NCBI GenBank assembly: GCA_030278955.1
Contig: JAOANR010000005.1
Coordinates: 5,747,431 to 5,811,430, forward strand
DNA: 64,000 nt
Direction: 5' to 3'
Source: Hygrophila difformis
Lineage: Eukaryota; Streptophyta; Magnoliopsida; Lamiales; Acanthaceae
Below, in pieces: positions 1 through 9,756 of the stretch. The notes under the pieces were generated by a model. That model made no database searches, was not told the origin of the DNA, and worked only from the letters and a program-made list of their open reading frames with translations. The position numbers were made by a program, and so were the translations under genes. Numbering within the stretch: the stretch's first letter is position 1; the number at the start of each line of letters is the position of its first letter.

Positions 1-317
1 CTGCCTGCCACTCATCCTGCCGCTGCCGCTGCGTACGCAGCTCTCCAGCGCCATCCCAGCCGCTCTCCCGTTACCGATCTGTTGTGCCCGACACAGTTGC
101 ACGTCCGTCGTGCACCGCCTCTCCGGGCTAGAGCGGTTACCCCTGCTCCCTCTTGACCGCATCACCACCGATGCCAGTCACTCCAACTCTTTCTGTCTTG
201 TTCCTTCGTAACTTCTCTATGTGATTTGAGAAAAAAGAGAGTCCAGCAGACAGACAACATTAAAGCAAGAAGAAAATAGCTGTCATTGAAAGTTTGTGGA
301 GTTGGTATAATTATTAA
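1..317. other. GC-rich then AG-rich non-coding stretch upstream of copia ORF
   Basis: No credible ORF or RNA gene is visible. The first 230 bases are C-rich (CTGCCGCTGC-like words) and then change abruptly to A/G-rich sequence. This should be leader or 5' flank of the copia element that follows. Neither a copy of its LTR (TGTTGAATAATA...) nor a TGGTATCAGAGC primer site is seen, so the 5' LTR lies before the window or is lost. Confidence 0.4.
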
Positions 318-475
318 AGGAGTTAGTGCGGTGGAGCCTTTTTTTTAAAAAAAAAAAGAAAAAAAATATTAAAGGAGTTAGTGGGAGTTTTTTTAAAAAA
401 AAATATTAAAAAGTTAGTGGGGAGATTTTAAAAGAAGGAGAGTGCGTATTTTTTTTAAAAAAATATAGTGGGTTT
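318..475. repeat. Degenerate tandem repeat of T-run/A-run plus GGAGTTAGTGGG
   Basis: About four imperfect units each combine a run of T, a run of A, ATATTAAA and (GGA)GTTAGTGGG. The block lies in the untranslated leader before the copia ORF. Slippage-type expansion is likely. No function can be assigned. Confidence 0.6.
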
Positions 476-573
476 GGGAAGAATTTGTCAAAATTGAAGA
501 TTTTGGAGTACACGAAGGAAGCTGTGCAATCAGAAGAGGAGGTCCTGCAATTATTCAGCAAATATTATTCATA

Positions 574-3500
574 ATGGCATCAACAAGTTCCATCCAATCG
601 CAAGTGCCCAAATTGACAAAAGAAAATTACAGGATGTGGAGTATCCAAATGGAAGCCTTGCTCGGATCCCTTGATGTCTGGGATATGGTCGAAGCAGATT
701 TTGCAGAGTTGACATCAACAATAGAAGATGACGATCAATTGAAGGAGATAAAGAAAAAAGAGAAAAAAGCCTTGTTCACAATATACCAAGGCGTAGATGA
801 AGCCACATTTGAGTTGATTTCTACAGCAAAAACATCGAAGGATGCATGGGAAATTTTAAAGAAAGCCCACGATGGAGTAGATAAAGTGAAGAAAATCCGG
901 CTCCAATCCTTGAGAGCCCAATTTGAAACTCTACAACAAAGCAGATCAGAAGCCGTCTCAGATTACTTCTCCCGAGTAATTTCCGTTGTTCATCAAATGA
1001 GACAGAATGGCGAAGAGATCAAAGATGTTCGTGTTGTGGAGAAGATCTTGAGGTCCCTAGACCCAAAATTCAACTTTATCGTTGTTGCCATCGAAGAATC
1101 AAAAAATCTCGAGGCAATGACAATTGAAGAATTAATGGGCTCTTTACAAGCCCATGAGCATCGACTCTTCAAAAAGGGAGACGAACAATCTTTGGAGCAA
1201 GCACTGCAAACGAAATTGTCGTTTAAAAGAAATAATGCTGTAAGAGGAAGTTCACAACGTGGACGTTATCAAGCACAAAGAGGAAGAGATGGCCGAGTCA
1301 ACAATCGCTATGATCAGAATCGAATCAATAATGGCGAAAATAATGGAGGAAATGAACGTGGCCAGAATACCTATCGAGGCCGAGGACAATTCCGAGCCCG
1401 TGGTCGTGGACGTGGCAGAAACTTTGGAAGATTTGACAAATCAGAAGTTCAATGCCATGTATGTAAGAAATTTGGTCATTTCGCTAATGAATGTTGGTAC
1501 AATGTAGACAACAACAAAAATGAGAAGGTGAATCTCATTGATAAAGAAGAGAAGGATGGTCCAGTTGTACTAATGTCTTGCAAAGAACCAGAGCCACCTC
1601 AAACAGTCACATGGTATATGGATACAGGTGCATCAAACCATATGTGCGGAAGAAAGGAATTCTTTTCCAAACTTGATGAAAGACGAATGGGCAATATCAC
1701 ATTCGGTGACCTGTCGAAAAGGCCAATTGAAGGTAAAGGAGATATTACCTTTGATTTACATAATGGAAAACATCTATGCATTTCTGATGTTTATTATGTA
1801 CCTGAAATTAAAAGTAATCTGCTGAGTGTTGGCCAATTGTTGGAAAAAGGATATGAAATCCAAATGAAAAATTTGGCTCTTAGTTTGCGAGATAAGAATA
1901 ACAGGTTGATCACACATGTCAAAATGACGACGAACAGAATGTTTCCTCTGAAGCTCACTATAGATGACTCAAAATGCTTGAAGGCAACCACTGTTGATAG
2001 CGGCAAGTTATGGCATCTCCGGTATGGGCATCTTAACTTTGATGCATTGAAATTGTTACAGAAAAAGAATATTGTAACAGGACTGCCGCAGATTGAATCC
2101 TCCAACAATGTTTGTGAGGTTTGTGTCATGGGAAAACAACATCGACACACCTTCAAGAAGTATGGCGCGAGGAGAGCTAGATCGCGACTTGAGCTAGTAC
2201 ATTCTGATGTTTGTGGACCAATTACTCCAGTTTCTATTGGTGGAAACAGGTATTTTCTTACCTTCACAGATGACTACAGTGGAAAAACATGGATCTACAT
2301 GATGAAAGAAAAAAGTGAAGTTTTCTCTAAATTCAAGGAATTTAAAAACCTTGTTGAGAAACAAAGTGGGTGCCAATTAAAGTGCCTACGAACAGATCGT
2401 GGTGGAGAATACACATCTCGAGAATTTGATCATTTTTGCAGAGAGCATGGGATATCACACCAACTCACGATGCCATATACACCACAACAAAATGGTCTTT
2501 CAGAAAGAAAGAACCGAACAATTTTGAATATGGTTCGATGTATGCTGAAAGAGAAAAATATTCCCAAAGAATTTTGGGGTGATGCTGTAAATTGTTCTGT
2601 CTATCTGTTGAACAGGTCCCTGACAAAGAGTATTGGAGACATAACTCCCGAAGAAGTCTGGAGTGGGAAAAAGCCAAAAGTTGATCATCTGAGAATTTTT
2701 GGAAGCATTTGTTTTGCAAAAGTGCCAGAAGAAAAGCGTACAAAGCTTGAAGATAAAAGCCAAAAATGTATTTTTCTTGGCTATGGTGAAAATTGCAGCG
2801 GGTACAAACTGTACAATCCTGTAACCCTCAAAGTGGTGATGTCAAGAGACGTTATATTCAATGAGGATCAAACTTGGAGATGGAATGAAGATGAGCCGAC
2901 CAAGCATGTTCCTTTTGATGATGAACATGAAAAGCAAAAGGAACAGCAACAACAAATGGAGGACATGGTACCTGATCATGTTGAAGTTGAAAGCCAATCC
3001 TCTGATGATAGTCCTCTTGTGAGAAGAACAAGAAGAGTCCAGGACATATATGACTCCAGTGAGCCAATTGATGATGAATTCAATAATTTCTGTCTATTTG
3101 CAGGTCTTGACCCATTGACATTTCAAGAAGCCTCTAAAGAAGTCAAGTGGCAAAAAGCTATGGAAGAAGAAATTCAAGCCATTGAAAAGAATAATACATG
3201 GGAGCTCACATCACTTCCTGACAAACATCGAGCAATCGGAGTCAAATGGGTGTTCAAGACAAAAAGAAATGCAAAAGGAGAAATTGAAAGGCACAAAGCC
3301 CGTCTTGTTGCAAAGGGGTACAATCAAAGATATGGAATTGATTATGAAGAAGTCTTTGCCCCAGTTGCCCGACTTGAAACAGTGAGGCTGCTCATTTCAC
3401 TAGCAGCTCAAAAGAAATGGCAGATACATCAAATGGATGTTAAATCCGCATTTCTGAATGGAAATCTTGAAGAGGTTGTCTATGTTGAGCAACCACCTGG

Positions 3501-4671
3501 ATTCATCATTGAAGGCCAAGAAGACAAGGTGTACAGGTTGAAGAAAGCACTCTATGGATTGAAGCAGTCACCAAGAGCTTGGAATTCAAGAATCGATAAA
3601 TACTTTATCGAAAATGGATTTGTAAAGTGCCCATATGAGCACTCCCTATATGCAAAAAGAAACCTGTCTGGAGAGTTCTTATTGGTATGTCTATATGTTG
3701 ATGACATTATCTTTACAGGTAGCGATAAGGCCTTGATCCAGGAGTTCAAGAAATCAATGGAAAAGGAGTTTGAAATGTCCGATCTGGGGTTGATGCAATA
3801 CTTCCTAGGCATTGAAGTCAAGCAAGATGAAGAAGGAATTTTTATCTCACAAGAAAAATATGCAAAGGAGATCCTGAAGAAATTCTCAATGGAAGATTGT
3901 TGCAGTGTCGACACTCCGCTGGAAGTTGGCACCAGATTGACCAAAGAAGGAGAAGGAAACCCAGTAAATCCAACCTACTACAAAAGTCTTGTGGGATGCT
4001 TGAGGTACTTAACCTGCACACGACCTGATATCTTGTTTGGAGTTGGTCTTGTTAGCAGGTACATGGAAACACCAAAAACCTCACACTTGAAAGCTGCGAA
4101 AAGAATTTTGAAGTACATCCAAGGGACAATCAATTACGGCATGCTATACTCTACAAATCAAAGCACTGAATTGGTTGGATTCAGTGATAGTGATTGGGCT
4201 GGAAGTAAAGAAGATCGAAAAAGCACATCAGGGTTCGTGTTCTACCTCGGTAGAAATGCATTCACTTGGTCATCAAAGAAGCAACCCATTGTCGCGTTAT
4301 CGACTTGTGAAGCAGAATACATTGCTGCTGCTGCATGCGTCTGTCATGCAATTTGGCTGAAGAAATTGCTTGGAGATTTGAAGATACAACAAGATAGTGC
4401 AATCAAGATTCATGTCGACAACAAGTCTGCCATTGCCCTTGCAAAAAACCCAGTCCATCATGAACGCTCAAAACACATCGACACCCGTTTTCACTTCATA
4501 CGGGAACATGTAAAATCAAAAGAAGTGGAGCTGAAGTATGTCAGCTCAAGTGAGCAAGTTGCAGATATTTTTACAAAAGCGTTGAAAGTTGAAACCTTCC
4601 AGTATTTGCGAAAGAAGCTGGGAATCCAAGATTTCAAGAGGATGAGTTTAAGGGGGGGAAATGTTGAATAA
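574..4671 (+). CDS. Ty1/copia gag-pol polyprotein, intact ORF
   Basis: A single uninterrupted 1365-residue ORF encodes a whole copia polyprotein. In order it shows: a UBN2-type Gag N-terminus (ENYRMW near residue 20); a CCHC zinc knuckle ([14 protein letters not shown], about residues 294-307); an aspartic protease with DTGAS at about 350; an integrase zinc region (H..H..C..C, about 478-520) followed by its DDE core; reverse transcriptase with YVDD at about 1041; and RNase H (SDSDWAG, about 1202). The gene order protease-integrase-RT-RNase H defines Ty1/copia. The product would assemble cytoplasmic particles and integrate new copies. The stop codon (4669-4671) falls inside the first ten bases of the 3' LTR. 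No frameshift or stop was found, so the protein could be functional. Similarity to Tnt1-type (Tork) elements is suggestive, but the clade is not proven. Confidence 0.93.
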   Translation: MASTSSIQSQVPKLTKENYRMWSIQMEALLGSLDVWDMVEADFAELTSTIEDDDQLKEIKKKEKKALFTIYQGVDEATFELISTAKTSKDAWEILKKAHDGVDKVKKIRLQSLRAQFETLQQSRSEAVSDYFSRVISVVHQMRQNGEEIKDVRVVEKILRSLDPKFNFIVVAIEESKNLEAMTIEELMGSLQAHEHRLFKKGDEQSLEQALQTKLSFKRNNAVRGSSQRGRYQAQRGRDGRVNNRYDQNRINNGENNGGNERGQNTYRGRGQFRARGRGRGRNFGRFDKSEVQCHVCKKFGHFANECWYNVDNNKNEKVNLIDKEEKDGPVVLMSCKEPEPPQTVTWYMDTGASNHMCGRKEFFSKLDERRMGNITFGDLSKRPIEGKGDITFDLHNGKHLCISDVYYVPEIKSNLLSVGQLLEKGYEIQMKNLALSLRDKNNRLITHVKMTTNRMFPLKLTIDDSKCLKATTVDSGKLWHLRYGHLNFDALKLLQKKNIVTGLPQIESSNNVCEVCVMGKQHRHTFKKYGARRARSRLELVHSDVCGPITPVSIGGNRYFLTFTDDYSGKTWIYMMKEKSEVFSKFKEFKNLVEKQSGCQLKCLRTDRGGEYTSREFDHFCREHGISHQLTMPYTPQQNGLSERKNRTILNMVRCMLKEKNIPKEFWGDAVNCSVYLLNRSLTKSIGDITPEEVWSGKKPKVDHLRIFGSICFAKVPEEKRTKLEDKSQKCIFLGYGENCSGYKLYNPVTLKVVMSRDVIFNEDQTWRWNEDEPTKHVPFDDEHEKQKEQQQQMEDMVPDHVEVESQSSDDSPLVRRTRRVQDIYDSSEPIDDEFNNFCLFAGLDPLTFQEASKEVKWQKAMEEEIQAIEKNNTWELTSLPDKHRAIGVKWVFKTKRNAKGEIERHKARLVAKGYNQRYGIDYEEVFAPVARLETVRLLISLAAQKKWQIHQMDVKSAFLNGNLEEVVYVEQPPGFIIEGQEDKVYRLKKALYGLKQSPRAWNSRIDKYFIENGFVKCPYEHSLYAKRNLSGEFLLVCLYVDDIIFTGSDKALIQEFKKSMEKEFEMSDLGLMQYFLGIEVKQDEEGIFISQEKYAKEILKKFSMEDCCSVDTPLEVGTRLTKEGEGNPVNPTYYKSLVGCLRYLTCTRPDILFGVGLVSRYMETPKTSHLKAAKRILKYIQGTINYGMLYSTNQSTELVGFSDSDWAGSKEDRKSTSGFVFYLGRNAFTWSSKKQPIVALSTCEAEYIAAAACVCHAIWLKKLLGDLKIQQDSAIKIHVDNKSAIALAKNPVHHERSKHIDTRFHFIREHVKSKEVELKYVSSSEQVADIFTKALKVETFQYLRKKLGIQDFKRMSLRGGNVE
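4649..4661 (+). promoter_or_regulatory. Copia polypurine tract
   Basis: A purine run with seven consecutive G's sits immediately before the TGTTG start of the 3' LTR. This is the usual plus-strand primer position. It also encodes the last residues of the polyprotein. Confidence 0.85.
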
Positions 4672-4927
4672 TAAACTCACCCGACAACGCATGCTCCCGC
4701 CGTCGTCAAAAAGAGCTGCCACAGCCGTCGTCAAAGTAGCCGCAAAGTTTGATTGTAATTAGCTTTCGGATTATGATCTGTAATTTGTCAACAATGGTGT
4801 ATTTTATATTTTTACATTTGTAATCCTTCCGGCTATAAATAGCCGTGTAATGTTAGCGGAAAAATGCAGAACGAGATTTAGAACAATAACATCTAAACTC
4901 TCTTCTCCCCAATTCAAAATTCCAACA
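4662..4927 (+). repeat. 3' LTR of the copia element (266 bp)
   Basis: The LTR starts TGTTG directly after the polypurine tract and ends CAACA, giving inverted TGTTG/CAACA termini. A TATA box (TATAAAT, 4834-4840) lies in its second half. The next five bases, actat, would be the target-site duplication, but the partner copy is outside the window. Short LTRs of this size are common in copia elements. Confidence 0.85.
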
Positions 4928-5001
4928 ACTATCACATGAATGTGCAACTATGACATGAATGATTGTAACGCACAACAGGGTTAAAAAAAGCACTGGCTTA
5001 C

Positions 5002-5501
5002 CGACAACAATGTAGAGATGAAGACTGCATCAGCCGACTGGGCATTCACATTAATGCGCTCGAATGTGGAGCGATTTAGAACCTGGCAATATGCATCGAC
5101 AAAGACGCTGCAAACAACACTATTTGGGGCGTTTTGCTCACAGTCCCGTTTGTACAGTGATATAGTACCATCATCAAATACTATAGCACCTATAAAAAAT
5201 TAATGACTACAACCATAAAGGGACGTCCACAGAAGGGAAATCACACCACATTAGAAAGAGAAAATTACCAAAACACGAGCTAAAATACCTAGCTCATTTG
5301 GGGAGGACGATACGCGCGTAAAGACCCAATTGACAATCTCCCTCTGCTCTTCATCAATGTAACACCATTTATGTAGCATTCTAGTGCTGTCATATGAAGG
5401 GGACAACACTGCCTTTGATAACGTGCGGGTCTTTTCATTTTAACGGATGCAGATTTTGGAGGAGGTTCGAGAAAATCATCATCGGATTCAACCTCGTCGA
5501 A
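5002..5501 (-). pseudogene. Two-exon gene fragment of unknown function, frameshifted
   Basis: On the minus strand, a block bounded by splice-like sites (5501 down to 5269, donor GTAATT) is followed by a second (5189 down to 5002, donor GTAAGC). The joined reading contains a coherent stretch with HKWCYIDEEQREIVNWVF in the first block and GAIVFDDGTISLYKRDCEQ in the second. Upstream of that stretch an acidic segment (FDEVESDDDFLEPPPK) sits in another frame, so a small indel has broken it. I do not recognise the family with confidence; a region of a transposon-associated Ulp1-like protein is one possibility. It has the opposite orientation to the four captured fragments that follow. Confidence 0.4.
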
Positions 5502-5549
5502 CTAATTAAAAAAACATCAAAATAATTACAAATCGACTAAATAAAGCTG

Positions 5550-5753
5550 TTGAAAATTCAACAAATGCAAGGATATTAGTCATAAATGGGGCGGACAATC
5601 CTGGGACGAAAAAATATTGAAAGTAGGTTCGAATTCAGGTTTGCGTATGTTATTTTCCATTTGTGATGCTCATTATTGAAAATTCAACAAATGCAAGGAT
5701 ATTACTCATTATTGAAATTTACTTTGCGTATGTTATTTTCCATTTGTGATGCT
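5550..5753. repeat. Interleaved direct duplication before kinase fragment
   Basis: Two words each occur twice: a 30-base word starting TGAAAATTCAACAAATGC (from about 5551 and from about 5677), and TTGCGTATGTTATTTTCC... (5641-5670 and 5724-5753, identical). This is a small local duplication next to the captured kinase exon. The rest of 5502-5784 shows nothing else. Confidence 0.7.
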
Positions 5754-5784
5754 AATGCGAAGCTTTTGCACCATTCGATTGCAG

Positions 5785-6428
5785 GTTCGAATCTTCTGAT
5801 TGACAATGAAGGGAATTTGAAGCTTGCAGATTTTGGCCTTGCCCGGTCATTTTCAACTGAGCACAATGCTAATCTCACAAATCGGGTGATTACTTTGTGG
5901 TACAGGTAAGCTTCTGTGAGGAATCTACTACTGACTGTGACTTACCAAATAGTGATGTTTATTTGATTGGTAATGTGCCAATGATCTTGTAGGCCACCAG
6001 AGTTGCTGCTCTGAGCAACCAAGTATGGCCCTGCAGTTGATATGTCGTTTGTTGGTTGGATCTTTGCCGAGCTTTTTAATGGGAAACCAATATTCCCTGG
6101 GAAAGATGAGGTTGTCCAATCTATTGCTGGTTTTATACACTGCAATATTGCAATCAATTAATGAATGCCAAGAATTTTCAAATATTTTTTTTTGTTGGTG
6201 TGAGTTCGTTTGGGTTGTGTCACGTACGGTCTAGATTTTGCTATGTTAGTTTAAAATTCTTTCGTGTTTATATGATTTTATTCTGCAGCCAGAACAATTG
6301 AGTAAAATCTTCGACATTTGTGGAACACCTAATGAAGAAATTTCGCCTGGAATCACAAAGGTTCCCTGGTACAACAATTTCAAGCCAACAAGGGTAGTCA
6401 AAAGGCGTCTCAGAGAACATTTCAGACA
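5785..6428 (+). pseudogene. Captured fragment of CDKC-type cyclin-dependent kinase
   Basis: Three exons are readable with GT-AG borders: 5785-5905, 5993-6110 and 6289-6428. They cover the kinase segment from the catalytic-loop end (GSNLLIDNEGNLKL) through DFGLARSF and the activation loop, WYRPPE, the [10 protein letters not shown] region, and FKPTR..KRRLREHF. This matches plant CDKC (CDK9-like, partner of cyclin T, phosphorylates the RNA polymerase II C-terminal domain). The N-lobe with the ATP-binding glycine loop and the C-terminal tail are absent. A TGA stop (6012-6014) replaces a glycine codon in LLLG, and a conserved WSVG is altered to SFVG. It is a non-functional fragment with retained introns, so it derives from genomic DNA, not mRNA. 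Confidence 0.88.
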
Positions 6429-6960
6429 GTAAGGATCAATGATAGATGTGAGATTTGATTGCTCTAAATGTCTTGGAAAACCTATTGAATTATTGAATTA
6501 TTTGAATTATTTGAAGGGAACTAGATTTTATCAGACAGTTCGCATCCATTTTGTTATGTGCACATTCTGCTATGACGGAACTGGATTTGCTGCTGGCGGA
6601 GCTGTATGTTATGTTAACATTATTTCTTTGCTTATTAGTCTCTTCACATTGATATTAATGCGCATCATTCTAGATGAACGAAGACCTTACAAGTCATTTC
6701 TAAGACATGGATTTTAGGTTGAATGAACATTGAGTAAATCTTTCAATTTATTTTAGGGAATGTGTTATAAACTTGGCAAATATGATTTAGCACCCGCTTC
6801 TATTTTGATGAAGTTACCTTCCAGGGATGGGCTAATTAGTTTCGTTTCAGTGTTTTCGGTTTTTTGCATACAATGCTTTCAAAATTTTCAAAGCTCAGGC
6901 AAAGACTTTAGTGGATTGGATTTTTTATTGCTATATACAGCTTACACTCGGAGTTTTTAG

Positions 6961-7430
6961 CCTCAACGTCAACATGATGGTGGTTCAGCCAGAATATGGA
7001 ATACAAGTGATGGTGCTCCAGTAGCAACATTAACAAGGACCTCTGTATGTCCTGCTTATTTCATGTGTATCATGTTATTTCCCTTATACTTGGGGTTTAG
7101 ATGTTCATTTTCTTTTTGCTCATATCGTAGGATGAGAAGATTGAACTGTGCCAGTTTTCTAAAGATGGAACAAAACCTTTTTTATTTACTAAAGTCCAAC
7201 GAGGTACATTGTGTGCTAAATTTTAGAGAATAATTTCATCAATGGGTTTTTTTTAGTTGCGGTGTTGGCAAGTTGATATTGAATATGCTTGTGTCTTCTA
7301 CTCTTCTAGGAAATAAAGCACTGACTGTTGTTTGGGATATAAGCACCTGGACAAAAGTTGGGCACAAGAGGTTACTTGGAAAGCCTGCCACAATAATGTC
7401 TATTAGTTTGGATGGCAAGTATTTTGCCCA
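6961..7430 (+). pseudogene. Captured fragment of SEC12-like/PHF1 WD40 protein
   Basis: Three exons with consensus splice sites (6961-7044, 7131-7203, 7310-7430) encode SARIWNTSDGAPVATLTRTS, then DEKIELCQFSKDGTKPFLF, then NKALTVVWDISTWTKVGHKR and a following WD40 strand. This is the mid-region of plant SEC12-like proteins related to PHF1, ER membrane proteins that help phosphate transporters leave the ER. The first exon shows a small duplication before GGSARIW. The N-terminal repeats, the C-terminal WD repeats and the membrane anchor are missing. The 500 bases between this and the kinase fragment carry nothing recognisable. Confidence 0.82.
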
Positions 7431-8178
7431 GTAAGTGCTGGACATTGCTTTGAATCTATTTGTGTACTTTTCCAGGCATTTAAAGCAATACAGTCTCAAA
7501 TTTACATTTATCTGAAACTTCTTTTTCTGTTGTCAGTAAGAATGAATGGACATATTTAGAACTGACTGATTTCTGTTTTAAATGGTATGTGTTTTCCTTG
7601 GAGTCATTCTTCGTACGTTGTTTGTGTGAATCTTTGTTCCTTCATTTTCGAGTCTGCTCTTTGTTCTGTTGGTATTTTCTCAAGCTTTAAAGGTAATTTC
7701 TTTTTTTATGCGTAGAGGTAAACATACCATTTAAAACAGACTCTGGAGTGCGGATTGAAGACAGCCTATATAATTAGCAATACCATTTATTTGAATGTTT
7801 GAATATCTATCTTAGCACATTTCAATAGTGGCAGTGGGTAAGTGTTGCTTGTCTTGGGATTGAAGGGGCTTGTCAATTCTTGATGTATAAGATGTCATAC
7901 GACAGGTATTCTCAAACATTGGCTACTAGATTGTAGCAGTAATGGCAGGCCACTACAATTTGTAGCTATAAAAGTAATAGAGTCATGCATAAGTGGTCAA
8001 AATATTTAAATTAAAAATTTTCTTTGTTTTGGTATAAAAACCTCTATACTCTGTACGGTTGGTTTTAGAAAATTTTATTTAAGCCCACTAAGATGTCCTT
8101 TAATCTTGGAAGTTTACTGTTTCTGTTAATCTCCATAGATGCTTAAGTCCTGATGGAATGGAAATCTTTATTCTTTAG

Positions 8179-9086
8179 TGTTGCTGCATGTAGTTATCAC
8201 CCTAGAAATATATGGTGTGAAAAAGATTGTAGGAATCCCTTATGGCTACCGTGGGTTTTCGGACAAAAGTTTGTCTGAGATGCCTGTAAGTACATGCGTC
8301 CAATTTGTGGAGTTCATAATGCATTTAGTAATCCTTCTCTTCAATATGAAATATTCTTTTATAACTTCATAGATTTCCTAATTCTGAATGCATATTAACA
8401 TTTATGATGAACTCATAAGTTATGTCTTAAACGGTTATTTGTTTCATAATTAGAAAATTTTGTTTTTATTTATTCCAATTTAAGCTCTTAAACTTAAGAC
8501 AATATGTATTTGCAGCTAATCCTCCAAGTGTCATAATTCATTGTTGTCACTGTATAGGTTGAACTGCTGTAGATTAATTATGTTATTGTACTATTTGACT
8601 TGTTATATTTCCTTATTTTCCATCCTCTGTGGGCCAGAATAGTTAGTCATTGGTTATTGTCATATTTGTTCTAAAGAAAGTGTGCTACTTTTATAATAGT
8701 GATGTTTGTGAGTTTGTCTGAAATACTCGGATAGGCATATGACCAATGCCCTGTCAAATAGTTCTAGCATTTGTATATTGCATTTTAGTTTTGACTCTGT
8801 TTCCTTATGAAATTTCAGTTATGCAGGAACATTGTTCAAAATATCCATCTATCTGGGGGAAGCTTGCTAGGGGTTTCTCGTGGAGGACCTAAAGTCAGTG
8901 GTATCATGGAGAATATGGAGGTATTTATTGATGCTTCTATACCTTTCTCCTTTTGTTTTTATTTTTATAGTTCAGTGTTTGTCTACAGACTAATTAAAGA
9001 ATTCACGGCACGAAAGAGGTATTAATATGCTCTTTGTTTTGGGTGGGAACGGTACTCATGCCGGAACAAATGCCATACACGAAGAG
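8179..9086 (+). pseudogene. Captured fragment of ATP-dependent 6-phosphofructokinase
   Basis: Three exons (8179-8285, 8819-8920, 9012-9086) encode VVITLEIYGVKKIVGIPYGY and GFSDKSLSEMP, then NIVQNIHLSGGSLLGVSRGG, then ERGINMLFVLGGNGTHAG. The GGSLLG and GGNGTHAG motifs are characteristic of the plant-type PFK nucleotide/substrate site (glycolysis, fructose-6-phosphate to fructose-1,6-bisphosphate). The third exon has lost its acceptor AG: GCAC stands directly before GAAAGAGG. Everything after the GGNGTHAG exon is missing. The last substantial captured exon before it ends at 7430, and 7431-8178 shows nothing else. Confidence 0.85.
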
Positions 9087-9372
9087 GTTTCTGAAGTCTC
9101 AACCTTTATTTTTTGTCAGATATAGCTTCTTCCCAGATATTGTAATTACTTTTATTCTCAAATTTCAAAAGTGTGGTGAAGCAGCAAAAGATTACACTTA
9201 GTTATCACTTTGTAGAGTAAACTAAGTTAGGTTAGAAGAAACAGGTTCCTGGATTTGCATGGACTTCTACTTTAGAGACTAAACTAAAATGTATTCATGA
9301 TCTTATTCCTTACCAAAAGGATACAAAAGAATACGACATACATAGTAATGTATATATACCTCATTGTTGCAG

Positions 9373-9464
9373 TGCCTTCTGGAGCTGATAAGAGCATAGA
9401 GCTGGAGGTGTTTAATTTTATAGGATCTGGTGGAGTAGCTCTGTCAATGTATAACACAGATGAG
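9373..9464 (+). pseudogene. Captured NADP-isocitrate dehydrogenase fragment, part 1 (left of gypsy insertion)
   Basis: One exon after a good acceptor (TTGTTGCAG) encodes KSIELEVFNFIGSGGVALSM and then YNTDE, a hallmark segment of plant NADP-dependent isocitrate dehydrogenase. The next exon of the same gene, starting [12 protein letters not shown], is found at 29119, 19.7 kb away, because a gypsy element landed in the intron at 9757. The stretch 9465-9756 is the left part of that intron; it contains an imperfect direct repeat of about 70 bases (words GCTAATGCAAACTT and GAGTTTAGAATACT). Confidence 0.87.
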
Positions 9465-9751
9465 GTCTGGACAATAAAATACTTGCTCCGTATCTTATCG
9501 CCTGTGGTTGTGAAATAGTAACTATGATACCATAAAGAGAGCTTTGGGTTCTTCGGACCTGGATAAATAGCATAGTATATACTCCTCAATTGCTAATGCA
9601 AACTTCAAAGACAACAATTTGCTACATTTAAACTTAGAGAAAGTCATAATTGAGTTTAGAATACTACTCCCCGATTGCTAATGCAAACTTGAAAGACAAA
9701 AATTTGCTGCATTTAAACTTATGAGAAAGTCATAATCGAGTTTAGAATACT

Positions 9752-9756
9752 TCTTT
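9752..9756 (+). repeat. Target-site duplication tcttt, left copy
   Basis: The five bases tcttt directly before the TGTAATACC start of the gypsy 5' LTR are repeated exactly at 29070-29074 after the 3' LTR. A 5-bp duplication is the usual footprint of LTR-retrotransposon integrase. Confidence 0.9.
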
